Of a stretch of 64,000 nt of DNA, positions 48,801-59,607 are shown in pieces (position 1 is the stretch's first letter; each line of letters opens with the position of its first letter). A program made the position numbers and the translations under genes. The notes below the pieces were generated by a model. It was not told where the DNA came from. It made no database searches and was given only the letters and a program-made list of their open reading frames with translations. Source of the stretch: Membranipora membranacea (taxonomy: Eukaryota; Bryozoa; Gymnolaemata; Cheilostomatida; Membraniporidae); contig OU612070.1 in NCBI GenBank assembly GCA_914767715.1, positions 11,671,501-11,735,500 of the forward strand. The letters are read 5' to 3'.

Positions 48801-50874
48801 AGGCTGAGGTTCAAGGACATGGTGAAGAGAAACCTCAAAGATAAAATGATTCCTGTTGGTAGGTGGCAATCCCTCAGCAGAAACAGATGCCAATGGAGAA
48901 ACATGGTTCACCAGAAGTCATCTTCGGATACGAAGGACAGCCAATGATGATGAGAAGGAAGATGTGCTGCAGTTTAGACATCCTTAGTCTAACCTGCTCA
49001 ACACTCACCTGGTTGCTGCTGATAAACCTCTACTTCTGCCAGATTGATGAAACCACTCCGAGTCACAGCCACAAATCTGGCTTTCTCTCTTGGGTTGATC
49101 AAAATCGTCTGGATTAGCTTCTCTTCAAGTCTTGCAACCTTTGTCCATTTAGGAGTGGTGAAGTCAATTTGATCGTCATCTTTCAATTGGTTTTTGATAG
49201 TATTGTCAGATCCCACGTAAACGGTAACACCTGCTCGATCTGCTGAAGTTGAATTTACAGTTAAGTTTAACATTGGGGAGGGGAGGGGCTTATCTTGTCG
49301 TGTCAGAGGCACAGCGGAGGGTAAGTGGTATAAGGCTATACTCTCCTGCAAAAATATGATGACCACCCATATATTTCAAATGAACTTTAAAAAAAAAAAC
49401 CCTGTAAATTAGTTGTAACGGCATAAGATGTGTATAGTTTGTTAGAGGTGGGGTTTTTGGTATTCTGGTTTGTTCAAAATGCTGAGCTTTGTGGATAGCG
49501 GGCAGCAATTTCTGTCAGACCGAAATTGGAAGTCAACCCTTGGTAGTTTTGCATGACTGCTAGAGGTGTGACCAAATGTTCAATGAAAGCTCTAAAGAGG
49601 TGTGTGAGGAGAAACCATTTTTTGTCGGTATTTCATTGTAATACCTGCCATTCTTCATCATGAAGGTCATATGCAAGTTGTAGGCTTCAAGTCAGAAAAA
49701 GACTGTTTCCAAGCCAAATGCTTTTTTCTTCAAGATGTTTTAACTAACCTTGTCCTTTTCTTGCATAAATGATTATTTTGGATATAATAAATTCTTTTGA
49801 GAGATCCACAATCCACCAATGGGGACCAGGCCCCTCATTTTCTGTATGGGTGTACAAGTAGTCTTCATTGGTGTGGCTGTACAAAATCCCATCTAGAGCA
49901 TTGGAGGCACTCCAGTTTTTAGGGGTCTCTCTAGTGTAAGTTGTCCTTTGATAGGCCGGCTTGTTTAATGCGATGTTGATCTCATGACCTGCAATAATAA
50001 AATGATATTCTTTCTTGGTAAATTTTGACAATTGGGTGTAGGAGAAAACTAATATTGTATGCTTATATAGATAACAGGTGCCTTATCAGGGCGCGTGGGA
50101 TTTGAATACCAATGTTGCAAGGAGTAACTCAGCTGGTTGCAAAATGACTTAGAGAGTTGGGAGACAGCAATGCACACAATGTTATTGTGTTCATTCTGTA
50201 CAGGAAATATAAACAAATAGATGTCCGTGTCCTGAATATCTCTCTAGTCAACAGTATACGCACTCTTTCAGGCGTCAAAGTTCATATTAACAAATATTTC
50301 ACATGCTTTCCTGTTTGCAGCGCCCAATATCGTTACTGCGGGTGAACGGACCTCTTAGATAGCTTCTCAACAAGCAAACAAACAATTAGGGTCGATGATA
50401 TAAGATTAATACTATAAGTAGTGGCCTGACAAGAATGCAAGTTTGTAATCGTTTGCCCAGCCTATTTTGAGAAAGCTAAGAATTCATAAATGTTTTATAC
50501 TAGTAAGAGGGTAGGTACAGTGCCGCGATTGTATTGAAAGCAATCACATATCAGTGTCCTTTTAGAATAAATTTTATTGACTGGATGTCCACAAGGTGAC
50601 CCATTGGGACAACTTGAACAGTGCCGAAAGAACTACACAACTGGACAATGTTTTCTCACACTAATGAGAGATTTGTATCCAGTTGTTTTTGGCACAGATC
50701 CAGCATCCGTGACAGTCGCAGTTTGCCAAGTGCAACATAATCTGACGACAATAGAAGAAATGCAAACCACCTGCATTTGAAAAAAAATAGATTTAATGGT
50801 GTGTTTGTATGCTCACCTAATATAGAGCTACTGTAGATGAAAAAAACAGCTACTAAAATCCAAACACCACCCAT
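36848..50874 (-). CDS. Receptor C: FTP lectin-FN3 transmembrane protein, intact
   Basis: Exons: 50817-50874, 49749-49988, 49009-49242, 46859-47062, 46503-46724, 45925-46170, 45173-45421, 44435-44596, 43867-44121, 43415-43535, 42425-42612, 41922-42010, 41228-41459, 40904-41010, 40491-40656, 40106-40214, 40010-40045, 39628-39877, 39084-39277, 38546 (or 38540)-38688, 36848-36939. They sum to about 3,597 nt, a protein of about 1,200 residues with no stop or frame break that I could find. Start: signal peptide exon (MGGVWILVAVFF), same place in A and B. Architecture: four two-exon FTP/F5-8C-like modules, four split FN3-type modules, one transmembrane helix, short tail with tyrosine motifs. F-type lectins bind fucose; here only some of the usual sugar-binding residues are visible, so binding is unproven. 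Likely a cell-surface recognition receptor. The juxtamembrane FN3-like part resembles that of receptor tyrosine phosphatases, but no catalytic domain follows. Confidence 0.88.
36973..37090. repeat. 118-bp hairpin element in intron 20 of C
   Basis: Copy of the hairpin at 17622-17739, with the same 37-base inverted arms and a loop of about 44 bases. Confidence 0.65.
37096..37566 (+). mobile_element. LINE reverse transcriptase C-terminal fragment in intron 20 of C
   Basis: Copy of the fragment at 17745-18215. Here the LLYGAESW motif reads through without the stop seen in B. Longest open part 37261-37563, ending GRPKHRWKD...RWRSSIEL. Antisense to the host gene. Confidence 0.75.
39476..39536. repeat. 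Perfect 14-bp inverted repeat in intron 18 of C
   Basis: Copy of the 20125-20185 inverted repeat, arms unchanged. Confidence 0.5.
40010..43535 (-). other. Receptor C, FN3 region (exons 10-17)
   Basis: FN3-type modules, each over about two exons: exons 10-11 (TVSNLSPGTEYTFNITC, the classic late FN3 strand), exons 12-13, exons 14-15 (PADGPVISTL...KLKLQPPSRSNGEITSYQ, then ARAQNGAGYSPRS), and the start of a juxtamembrane module in exons 16-17. B has the same set. A has one more pair of modules between exons 11 and 16. Confidence 0.75.
42148..42229 (-). pseudogene. Dead relic of ancestral exon 15 (FN3) inside gene C
   Basis: Same relic as in B at 22797-22877: the end of exon 15 with a GCGAGT donor, truncated at the same breakpoint. 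The deletion therefore precedes the separation of the B and C copies, or was spread by conversion. Confidence 0.65.
43867..44596 (-). other. Receptor C, diverged fourth FTP-like module (exons 8-9)
   Basis: Two phase 1-1 exons as in the other modules. FWEITFKNPILFGLASV in exon 8 aligns with the WWIVDLSKEFIISKIII core, and FRIEFTEGEPVRLTGVKIF in exon 9 aligns with the FVAVTRSGFINLAEVEVY end. There are four Cys-containing positions (MICESN, GPCNL, KICQV, VVCEN). The sugar-site His and Arg are absent. A diverged member of the same module series; homology inferred from layout and pattern. Confidence 0.6.
45173..46170 (-). other. Receptor C, FTP module 3 (exons 6-7)
   Basis: Exon 6 has NIAFGKSAYQIST, AYSHTDGP and WWMVDLEDVYTIKDIYLHGR, keeping both the His and the first Arg of the F-type lectin signature. 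Exon 7 ends VQIYQRA-like. Equivalent exons: A 7441-8551 and B 25860-26857, where B has lost the exon 7 donor. Confidence 0.75.
46503..47062 (-). other. Receptor C, FTP module 2 (exons 4-5)
   Basis: Same two-exon plan: NLARNKPAYQINTF and WWIVDLQKPY in exon 4, then FVEP/IVEP...YIAVVRD and LVEVQVYQ in exon 5. The His expected before the WW core of F-type lectins is not at its usual place, so this copy has probably lost classical sugar binding. Equivalent exons: A 9026-9553, B 27187-27745 (frameshifted). Confidence 0.75.
47690..48950 (+). mobile_element. LINE reverse transcriptase remnant in intron 3 of C
   Basis: Longer copy of the element at 28370-29012. 47771-48319 has FIDFTKALDTIDR and FADDTAS. 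After a run of 15 C that breaks the frame, 48399-48947 continues with FKYLGSTV-type thumb sequence before it, then LLYGTEASP, RLAGHIHRMDD and GRPRLRFKD, the usual C-terminus of a non-LTR polyprotein. The 5' part with the endonuclease is absent. The element ends about 60 bases from exon 3 of the host gene and is antisense to it. A lacks it at this position. Confidence 0.82.
48297..48311. repeat. Run of 15 C inside the intron 3 LINE
   Basis: Homopolymer that breaks the LINE reading frame; its length is likely to be unreliable in the assembly. Confidence 0.8.
49009..49988 (-). other. Receptor C, FTP lectin module 1 (exons 2-3)
   Basis: Two exons, both phase 1-1. Exon 2 has NIALNKPAYQRTTY, a His in THTEN before WWIVDL, and an Arg in IIIYARKGQ. 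Exon 3 ends INLAEVEVYQQ. F-type lectins use a His followed some 25 residues later by Arg-x-Asp; the His and first Arg are present here at a spacing of about 29, but the Asp of the motif is not, so fucose binding is uncertain. Equivalent exons: A 10719-11713, B 29027-30030. Confidence 0.78.
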
Positions 50875-51964
50875 CTCAATGATTCATTATGATCTGTATC
50901 ACTCCTAGGATACGAAAACTGAGGCTTACTTTGTTGAAGTTCAAACAACACAATGAGTATCTAGAATTGGAGCAGTGTTAGCTCTAAGTTGGTAGTGATA
51001 ACAGATTGTTAAATTTTAGGTGCACTGACATCGCTAAGCTGACTGGTACCTCTAACAGTAACTAGTTCATATCAGAAGGAAGCATGACCTTATCACCAGT
51101 TTGTTTAGCACTCTAATACTTTCACTATAATTGTTTGGTATTTAGTCAAACACTTGACTTCGCTGATAAGGTGGGCAGTTCAGTTTTCACAACTTCCCCA
51201 TTGAGATAAAAACGAAACAAAATTTCAATTAGTTGGGTTCACCTAGCCAAATGTTTTAAAAGCCGTTATCAAACACCATAGCAAACAGGTCACCGTGGGG
51301 AGGATATTGAAAACAACACAACTGTTTCTACAGTAGCTGTCGACCTTCCTGAATAAGCTTGACTTTGGTGATGCATCCAAATGATCATGATATCTCATAG
51401 TGAATAGAGCCAGTTATATTTTATGTTGATTCGGGAATGTGAGATGTATTCAATCTTTAAACATCAGGAAATCGGTGATTTAAATCAACACAAAATGCTA
51501 CATAGGCCTACAGGCTATATTTCAGAAGACACTCATCCGGGTGATTTGTTACTAATCCTGATCTAAGTACGACTGTTATTTCATTATTTAAACCCAACGA
51601 ATCTCTGCACTCGGACACTATGTTGGCAAATTTTGGTGGCAAATGATAAGGATATCCAACCGTCAACACTTAGACTAAGGATTATCTGCCCCTGCTCATA
51701 AATGTATTACTACTCATAACATGACTCTCGGTATCACTGAATACTAAAGATGATGATTTGCTCACTAATAATCTTGCGTAGGCATGGCAAAGTAATTTCA
51801 GTCATAAGGGTCCAAAATATTGTGCATTATTGCCTCCCCTAGAAATGGCATAACAGCTTTTAAAATAATTATCAGCTTATAAAGCCAAAGTATTTTCATA
51901 TTGAATCTTAAAAAAACATCTATATTGGCCTTAATGAAGGTCAGTCATTAAAATCTATTGAGTG

Positions 51965-52044
51965 CAATGTTATACCAGCACAATGTTATACCATCACAAT
52001 GTTATACCAGCACAATGTTATACCAGCGCAATGTTATACCAGCA
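51965..52044. repeat. 16-bp tandem repeat, five copies
   Basis: Unit caatgttataccagca, five copies with single-base changes. Spacers 1 and 2 have only one related copy (gcaaatgttatttataccagca), so the expansion is specific to this unit. Confidence 0.85.
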
Positions 52045-52844
52045 CTCAGCATCGACCTTCAAACTGATAAAATAAGTCTTGTGTTTCAAACTCTCACGAA
52101 TGTTTGACTGCTAGCTAATAACATGGCTTTGGGACTATGAGTTTATTCGCAGAATAACAAGGCAGCCAGAATTTTGTTTTTGTGTAGGCAGATCAATATG
52201 TTTTGTAGTCAGGTAGCACAGCAACAGAGACCCAACCTAACAACGCCGATTTCGTCGGGAATCAAACACTGTTCATTTCCCATTTACTGTTCTTTAAAAA
52301 AAATAATAAGACGGCTTATTTACGGTTTCTGCCACAACTTGGAGGCATGGAATTTGACTGTTGAGGCAGTGAGAACTTTACCTGATCAAACCACTCATGA
52401 AAACTTTTCTATTTAATTCTACTATGAACAAAGTTGTTTCCGTTGCTGCCACTTGAGTAATTGCCTGTCATTTTCCAGGCCACTTCTATGAATAATTACA
52501 CCACGTTATAATCTTTTCAAAGCCTCTCACCTTATTATTATACAGAAAATAAGAGCTTTTGCACAATTTTTTCTAATGCTAAGCTACCATATCAAATAGA
52601 GGATTATCCTGTAATTCCTCATCCAACAATTCCACTCAAAAGCAATAGTTTACCTAGACTCTATGGACTGAAGACCAGAAATAATCCCTAAATTCATGAT
52701 AGCAATGCTCATCTTTATCTTTTGGTGTGTGAGCTGTCTTAATTCTAATTTGGTGTTCTGAGATCAAACTACACTAAGAGTATGATCTAAAATGTGATAT
52801 TCATATATACCACAAATGTAAACATTGAAACACTAGTGTTTCAT

Positions 52845-53060
52845 TTTGCTTGCACAGCTGCTACCCTCGGTAAAGTTTTCAAATCTCTTAAATGGAGATT
52901 AACAACATCACAAAGCAAACTGCTGCTATTATATTCCAAAGACGGTTGAACCACAAACTCATCCAACTTGTGTAAGAACAGCTTGTCTAGTTTTGTGTAT
53001 GGTGGCCTATAGACAGTAACAACAAGCAGTGAGTACGGAAGAAAGATCACCATTTTGACA
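52845..53060 (-). mobile_element. LINE endonuclease fragment in spacer 3
   Basis: The minus strand reads SLLVVTVYRPPYTKLDKLFL and HKLDEF, the YRPP stretch of a LINE endonuclease. It is the same fragment as 33164-33397 in spacer 2, but here the forward reverse-transcriptase part has been deleted just after gcaacaccccacc. Confidence 0.7.
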
Positions 53061-53843
53061 CCAAATTTTTGTTGCTATGTATGAAAGCAACACCCCACCT
53101 GCCTATTGTATCAACCGGAGGTCGTTTACTGCACTGTACTGTTCAGTAGGAATTGTATTAGTATAATCAGCATTTGTAAGTTTAATCCAGAACTCAGAAG
53201 GTATTAGGGAGTCTTGATGTCCATCCACAAGAATGAGCTTATGAACACATACCTTATTCCTTGCTCTTCACATAATCCTAACACACCATTGGAAGAGTAA
53301 CTCGATACCCTTACGTATGTAGAGCTAACCCAAGTCAGTCGTACTATTTTTTTAGCTCATTGTCACCTAAAGTATCATCTAAAACCTGACAACAAGGTGA
53401 GGAATTACGAAGTCTCTGCAATACTAGTTGGATGGGAAATCAACACATAAAAATTAAACGGCTGGCTACTGTAGTTTTGCTATGGTTATTTCTGTTATTA
53501 TATCACAACTGCACAGTGCACATGCTTCAATCACCACTTACCACCCTATAGCTCCCATTGCAACATGAAAATGCTTCCTTTCACTAATAAGCCAGAGGGC
53601 CGGCCTGTAGGCAATAATGTGTGTCACACTCACCGCTAGCAAGGGCAGTTCATTTGATTTCTCTACCTTCCTGTGGCTTTCAAACCTCTCATCCTCCGGA
53701 AAAACACGTAACAGGATATTCCTCAGTCAGCTGCTGGTGCAATATCAACATAGATGATACTCTAGCTGACAGCTAGGTGCGTGTTCACTAGTCTATGTGT
53801 AGATGTAAATCTACATGATAAATATTAATGTAGCCGAAAACTT

Positions 53844-53871
53844 GTTAGTGGTTAGTGGTTAGTGGTTAGTG
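53844..53871. repeat. Heptamer repeat gttagtg, four copies
   Basis: Four perfect copies. They replace a stretch of about 90 bases present in spacers 1 and 2 (cacaacctctcacctttgtc region), so the repeat marks a deletion junction. Confidence 0.75.
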
Positions 53872-54982
53872 AATGTGCCTTTGAATATTATGGAGCCAAG
53901 AAAACAGTTGGAATTCATTGTTATTTATGCTAATTATGAGCTTAGAAAAGTTGATGATTGGAGAGCGTATAGAAAAGGAACAGCCTTCGATAAATTTGTA
54001 TTGTAATACCAACCTGGCATGACAACAGGTGCCTGAAATTTCAAAATATACATTAAAATAATTTACTCCGCTAGGTGTTGATTGTGGTTTTCAATGTTCA
54101 TTTCTATAGGCTTTATTTACTTGTTGTAATATGGTTTTTTTTATCCTACTGGGGTGCCATTCGATCAGGTGCAAGAGGATGGTTACGATGAACACTAGAA
54201 AAAAGATGTGTCATAATCATATCTCCTTTGACCAAACTAGCACTGATTCCTTCGGTTGTTGCTTGTTGGTTGATGCCTAAATATAATTTAAGCATTTAAA
54301 AATTAGAAAAGCAAACAGCTCCTTTTCTGTACTAAACACACACACTTGCTCTAAGGACCAAACAAAAGCCCAGATGATACCACCACAATAAGTTTGTCTT
54401 TCTCACAGGGTAGTGTTGAGGATTGCTTGCCTTTTATTACCCAATATATTGACATATTATTTTGTTACAGGATAGTGGTGTCTAAGTTTTAGTTATATCA
54501 TAATTAATCCTCAAAAATATCGTGAATATATATTCACATATAGTGGGCAAATTTGATTAAAAGACCACGATGGAGTTTTACGAAGCAATTTTCTGTGTTT
54601 ATGCATATCAGTCAAACATGTGCTGGAATCAAACTTCGTAGATATTTATTGTTCTTGGACAGACATGAGTTAGGAAATCATTCACAGTTGGACAATGTGT
54701 TTACGGCAAGCTGGAATACTTACAATGACTAGCACTGTGAGAAGACACTCTGAATCAACTACCTAGATTAATAGTATAAATTTAGGATATCCTGAATTGG
54801 TCAGCATCTTTTGTTCTGTGCACTCATCAGGAGTTACTCCGACATGTACAGAGATGAGACAACTACTTATTTTGATTGTATCATTAATAAAATAAGGATT
54901 TCTAGATTGCACATTCCTGGTATATTTGCTTGATAATCAATGATATAAGTGGCTGGTAGTGAGGTGTGAACAAGGCAGAAAT

Positions 54983-54988
54983 TTTATT
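54983..54988 (-). other. Polyadenylation signal of pseudogene D
   Basis: AATAAA on the minus strand about 130 bases past the D stop, equivalent to the B and C signals. Confidence 0.4.
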
Positions 54989-55687
54989 ACATAAATACCA
55001 CAGCCTTGATTGATAGATTGAATTGAGGGTATAAATAAAAAATTGGCAACTTAAAGATCTGCAATAAGTCTCGTCTGCAAAGATTTTATCGTTCAGTTTT
55101 ATTATGCTATTAATGCTCATGATGTTGTCTTCTGATATTTGGTCTCTGCAGTCTCTGAGTAAATGTCTTCTTCTTTAGGGATAGAACCATAAGCATCATC
55201 ATTGCTCGCTGTAAAACACAAACCTTTTAAGGTTTTATATGTCCTAAAATTAAACCCATTCTCAAGTAGGAAGACAGCAGATTGAGCTTGATTAAATCTT
55301 GTTTAACTCCGAATAGCCTTATATATGAATACATTAAATCTTACATCAAAACTATGGATACCAAACATAACATCAGCTCAGTCAGTTATGAGCTAATACT
55401 TTGTTTGGAAGTCCTCAGTTCTAGCAGTGAAGGGAGGGAGTGAGCATAAATGCTTGCTGTATGCTTGCTTTGTGAATTTGAATATCACTAGAATAAAAAG
55501 TTCCTCGATACTTCTCACTCTCTGAAGCAATTTTTAATATAAGAATATGTGGATCCAGCCTTTACAGTGATTAAAAATCTATAGAAGTGGGAGTGTATTG
55601 GCCTTTATTGTCCAGTCAGCACAACAATCCAGGCCAACATATACATGGGCATACAAAACAATAAAATTTATTGTTCAGTGACTGCAT

Positions 55688-55702
55688 GGGGGGGGGGGGG
55701 GG
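55688..55702. repeat. Run of 15 G in intron 20 of D
   Basis: Homopolymer beside ggcgccgggg, within an insertion-like stretch (about 55590-55760) that has no match in B or C. Confidence 0.8.
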
Positions 55703-58700
55703 CGCCGGGGGTGAGGTATGGAGCTGTACCATACATGTGGGATCTCTCATCTGCATGGACAATGTTGATGGTCACATAAAAGATCTCCACTGTTAAAGGG
55801 TCATTTCTATCAGATTAGTGGAAATATTACCCGGGTACACCGAATTTTGTGAATTCACAGGGCAAATTGAAATAAAAAAATTGTGGAAAACAGCATTTTG
55901 GTTTTACAAAAAACATATTGGTAGGGATGATAGTGGGTCATAGTGGTCAGGTGGAGGTCATAAAAATAACTATCATCCCAATGTTCAGCCTTTGCAGCAG
56001 TTTTACTGCAATTATGTTCTGTTTTATTTCAAATGTCCTAATGACTTTTCAACCTGTGGCAATACCAAACAATACAAAACATGGCCTAGTAGAACTGGCA
56101 CTTTAAGAGTCCTGATCCAAAGAGCAATTTCTAACACTAAGCAGCACAATTATTTTCTGCAGCTTACTATAAAAGACACCTAAGTATGTGGATAGTAATA
56201 ATAGAGAATTAATTGAATTGAAGTAAATAAAGCAATTAAATGTTTCTGTGATGGCAATTTTGGCAGTTGTTTTAAGAACAGAGAGGGGTGAACTTCACCA
56301 ATTTCGGGTACGCAGATTTCGGAAAACTAGATATCGCTTCAACCTCAAATATGTGACAAACAATGGCTACCCTCTTTTAGGCTTTCCTGATGTTTTTCAT
56401 GCAGCAAAAAACCAATGATTGATTTATGTATCAAATTAAAACTTGTTACTAACCTGAATTCTCACTCATTCCATTGGGTGGTAGTGCGGGTAATGATCTA
56501 CCGTAGCCGCTCATCTCTACACTGTTATAAGTATGCTCTTCTTGATCAGTTATAGCTCTGGGGTGCTCGTAATCTTCACTTTTCCTTTGTTTGCCCATTT
56601 TATGTTTGAATCTTCTGTCATAAAACGACTAATATCTATTTAGTGGCAACACAGACCTGTTGATGAGTTAAAGTTGTGCAAAACACGAGTTTGTTTGTCC
56701 AACACCAATAGTAAAAAGGTGAATTGGAGTAAATTCAAATACTAAACAGCAAAAAATTGAGGCATTTTAGTTGTAAATTGTAGGCTTTTGAAATCTTAAA
56801 ATGTTGTGATCATAGCATTGAAAATAGGCAAATGTGTCAACTAAGTTATGTCACTGTACTCATCCCGGAAGACAACCAAATACAATAATCAAACTGGATT
56901 TTCCCATATGTTGATGTGACATCGATTTGAGGGCCAATCGATACATGGAACAAGCATGTAGGTCTACTTCCATACGCATTGGTTCGCGCCTGTTCAATTG
57001 AATTGAAAGACTGAATGAATGATGTATTGATGAGCGGATAGCGGCTTGGAGACAGTGTTTTTGAATGCGATATGGGAGTGAACCAGTCATGCAAAGCATG
57101 GATCTTAGTGAATATAAATAATGCTCGCACTGCTTTGATGATAATTCTAGCGATCATAATGGGGTGATATAATTAAATTTTGTCAAATCATTAATTATAT
57201 ATATCCACTTACCTCAATATTAGGGTGGCTGACACAATTATTGCAACAGTAACAATCACAGCCCCGGCAGCAGTCACTCCTGCAAACAGTTTGTTGTCTG
57301 CTGATGTATCTGTGGGTGTATTAGATGCTGGAGTTGCAGCAACTGATATTGTCCTGCTTATTTTCCCACTTGATTCTGCGATCAGCATGAGTTTCTCAAA
57401 ATTATCCTGGAAAAGTGGAAAAGTTGCGACATTAACCTCTTATGAACGGCTGCATTTTACATGTAATATATTCATAGCTGTGACGCTACAGAAAATTTTC
57501 CCACTGTTCATTGTGTTTGATCATCGGCAGTGAAAGGTTATGAGGAATCCAACATGCTGCCAGACCTAGAACAAGTTTGATCCAGTTGCCCCTCTTCCAC
57601 TGGTCACGCTGCCTGCTGTGACTTGTGGAGCGGGAGCACACGGATCAAACTCAGAATGCAGGCTGAGTGACCAAACATGGTCTACCAGACCCCAAACTGC
57701 TAACCCAGGTGGTTGTTGTTTGGCAATAGCAAGGAAAGGATGTTATATAATTTACCTTACCTCAAACAATGTTTCCATAGCCAATGTTATAGTGTACCAT
57801 GCACCTTCTTCCAGTACCTGATTGAATTAATCATTATAAATTCTCTCATCTCCAACAAGGAACGATCTCGAGTTGTTCGTAACATTGCTCTCAGGTAGCT
57901 TTGCAGCAAAATAACAGTTTACTTTAGCTGTTGGGATTTTTCTACCTGAGTATAATTCACTATTTGGCTAGCATCTTCGTCTTTTTGTAGAACAATAACT
58001 ACATAATTCCTGAAACAACAGGCAGAAAATGAACTGAAGAGCGTGTTTTCCAGACTGGCATTGTATTGTATATTATGAGGAAGAAAGGTCATATTCTTGG
58101 CAAATGTTTATAGCACAAGAACTTACGATAGGGTTTGGTCATCTTTTCCACTTGTCAGCCACCTGAACAATCACAGAAATCATAAGACGTTGTTAGATTA
58201 ATTTGATCAGCATCAAAATTTACATTAAGACTATATCTTATGGTCTTACAAATCTAGGAAGATATATGGGAGCTATAGGGAAACCGATTTCGAAGTTGAC
58301 TCCGCTGAAGACAGCAATGTCCTTGCCAAGGGCGGTTATAAGGAAAATATAATTTTAACAACAAATAGGAAGCTAAATTTAACCATAAAGCTAATGATTA
58401 TGAACACATCGAACCTAAGGTTATGCTAATAAATACTTCTTCAGTGCCAAAGTGATTTGGGAGAACTGCCAATTAGGAGAAAGAGGAAGAATTGACCTCA
58501 CATAATCTTGATGTCATTTAAATGATAAATTCATAGAGGCTGACTATCACATTACATAACAGTATAATAGATTATTTTTTATACCTATTACCTTGCAAAT
58601 CTGTGTATTCTTGATATTGATTTGATCTACGACTGTAACCGGCACCATTTTGCGCCCTCGCAAAACTTACAAGCCTGAAATACGGCCTAAGATAACAAAC

Positions 58701-58884
58701 CCAAACATCAGTTGAGGTGGCAGGAAACAAATTGTTCTCAATCGAGTCACACAGAAGCTTTAATCAAAATAGTGTTGGTTAATATCTATCATTCTCGGCT
58801 CTTGCAGTCATTGATGATCGGCAACCAGAATTTGGCATGGGTTTATGGGAATGCACTAAAAGTCATATCTCTGACTGCAAGGTA

Positions 58885-59024
58885 TTACTTCATGAAATTT
58901 TATAATATCAATTTTATGTACAACTGAGTTACACCCGATCGAGCTATCATATACATAAATTTCTTTATAATCCTCGCCATGATATCGTATGTGAAAATAC
59001 AAATCAATCAATCAATCAATATTA
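58885..59024 (+). mobile_element. LINE 3' end remnant in intron 14 of D
   Basis: About 140 bases inserted relative to B and C after ggtatta, ending in a (aatc)n tail. The tail type matches that at the end of the spacer 2 LINE. There is no coding part, so the class is inferred from the tail. Confidence 0.5.
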
Positions 59025-59607
59025 AAAAACAGAGAAATATTTAAACGATGTTGATGCTGACAAGACTAAGTAAAATTGCCGAATTTTATATGAAGACATA
59101 AACAAAAAATTCACTGCCATACCTGATAAGAGGTTATCTTTCCATTTGGACGTGATGGTGGCTGTAGTTTCACTTTGATACAGGATGAGTTTGTCTCTAG
59201 GGTAGTTATTATTGGTCCATCAGTGGGTTCTTCAAAGCAAAAAAATGTCAACTGCCAATCATCATTTGAAGTGAGTGAGAGACCAACAATCATTAAAATC
59301 TTTACCTGCGCATAGAAAAGTTCGATCATAATTAATTCATTACGCCTATGAATTTGTTGTTCCTCAAAAATAAAACTAACCTATCTCAGTTGAGCGGGAT
59401 GATGGACTTCTGCTTTCGGCGGTTCGATTATCAGCATAGGAGGTTACTTTGATGGTTGTCTCTCTGAATGGCATTACTTGATCGAATGTTGCAATGTGGT
59501 TCTTCTGCTTCAAGTTTTTCAAACAGTCTTGGGTTCGTCGGACTTACCATGACTTCATAAGTCATATTTCCACCGCACAGACTGGCGCTACTGATCGTTG
59601 AGTTTAC

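Larger units (their letters stand above)
50875..55116. other. Spacer between gene C start and gene D 3' end
   Basis: No host gene found. Same backbone as spacers 1 and 2, without the forward reverse-transcriptase part of the spacer 2 LINE. It holds a 16-bp tandem repeat (51965-52044), the inverted LINE endonuclease fragment (about 52845-53060) and a heptamer repeat at 53844. To the right of about 53870 it is clearly more diverged from spacers 1 and 2. Confidence 0.6.
55117..59607 (-). pseudogene. Receptor D: decayed 3' part of a fourth receptor copy
   Basis: Homologues of exons 13-21 only: 59381-59607, 59123-59229, 58592-58757, about 58224-58333, 58127-58162, 57761-58009, 57213-57406, 56466-56614, 55117-55208. 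Lesions: exon 13 is 5 nt short (227 against 232, frameshift); the exon 16 acceptor AG is gone (CC at its place); exon 18 is 249 nt instead of 250 and has an in-frame TAA at 57827-57829. Nothing matching exons 1-11 exists to the right; similarity ends near 60030, inside the exon 12 region. The transmembrane exon and tail exons remain open (tail with YNSV and YGSIP). Some 10-15% diverged from B and C by eye, so an older copy. Tail exons could in principle still be used by a neighbouring transcript. Confidence 0.82.

Noticed and set aside
51965-52044. CRISPR-like array
   Set aside because: The repeats are contiguous without spacers; a simple tandem repeat in a eukaryotic spacer.
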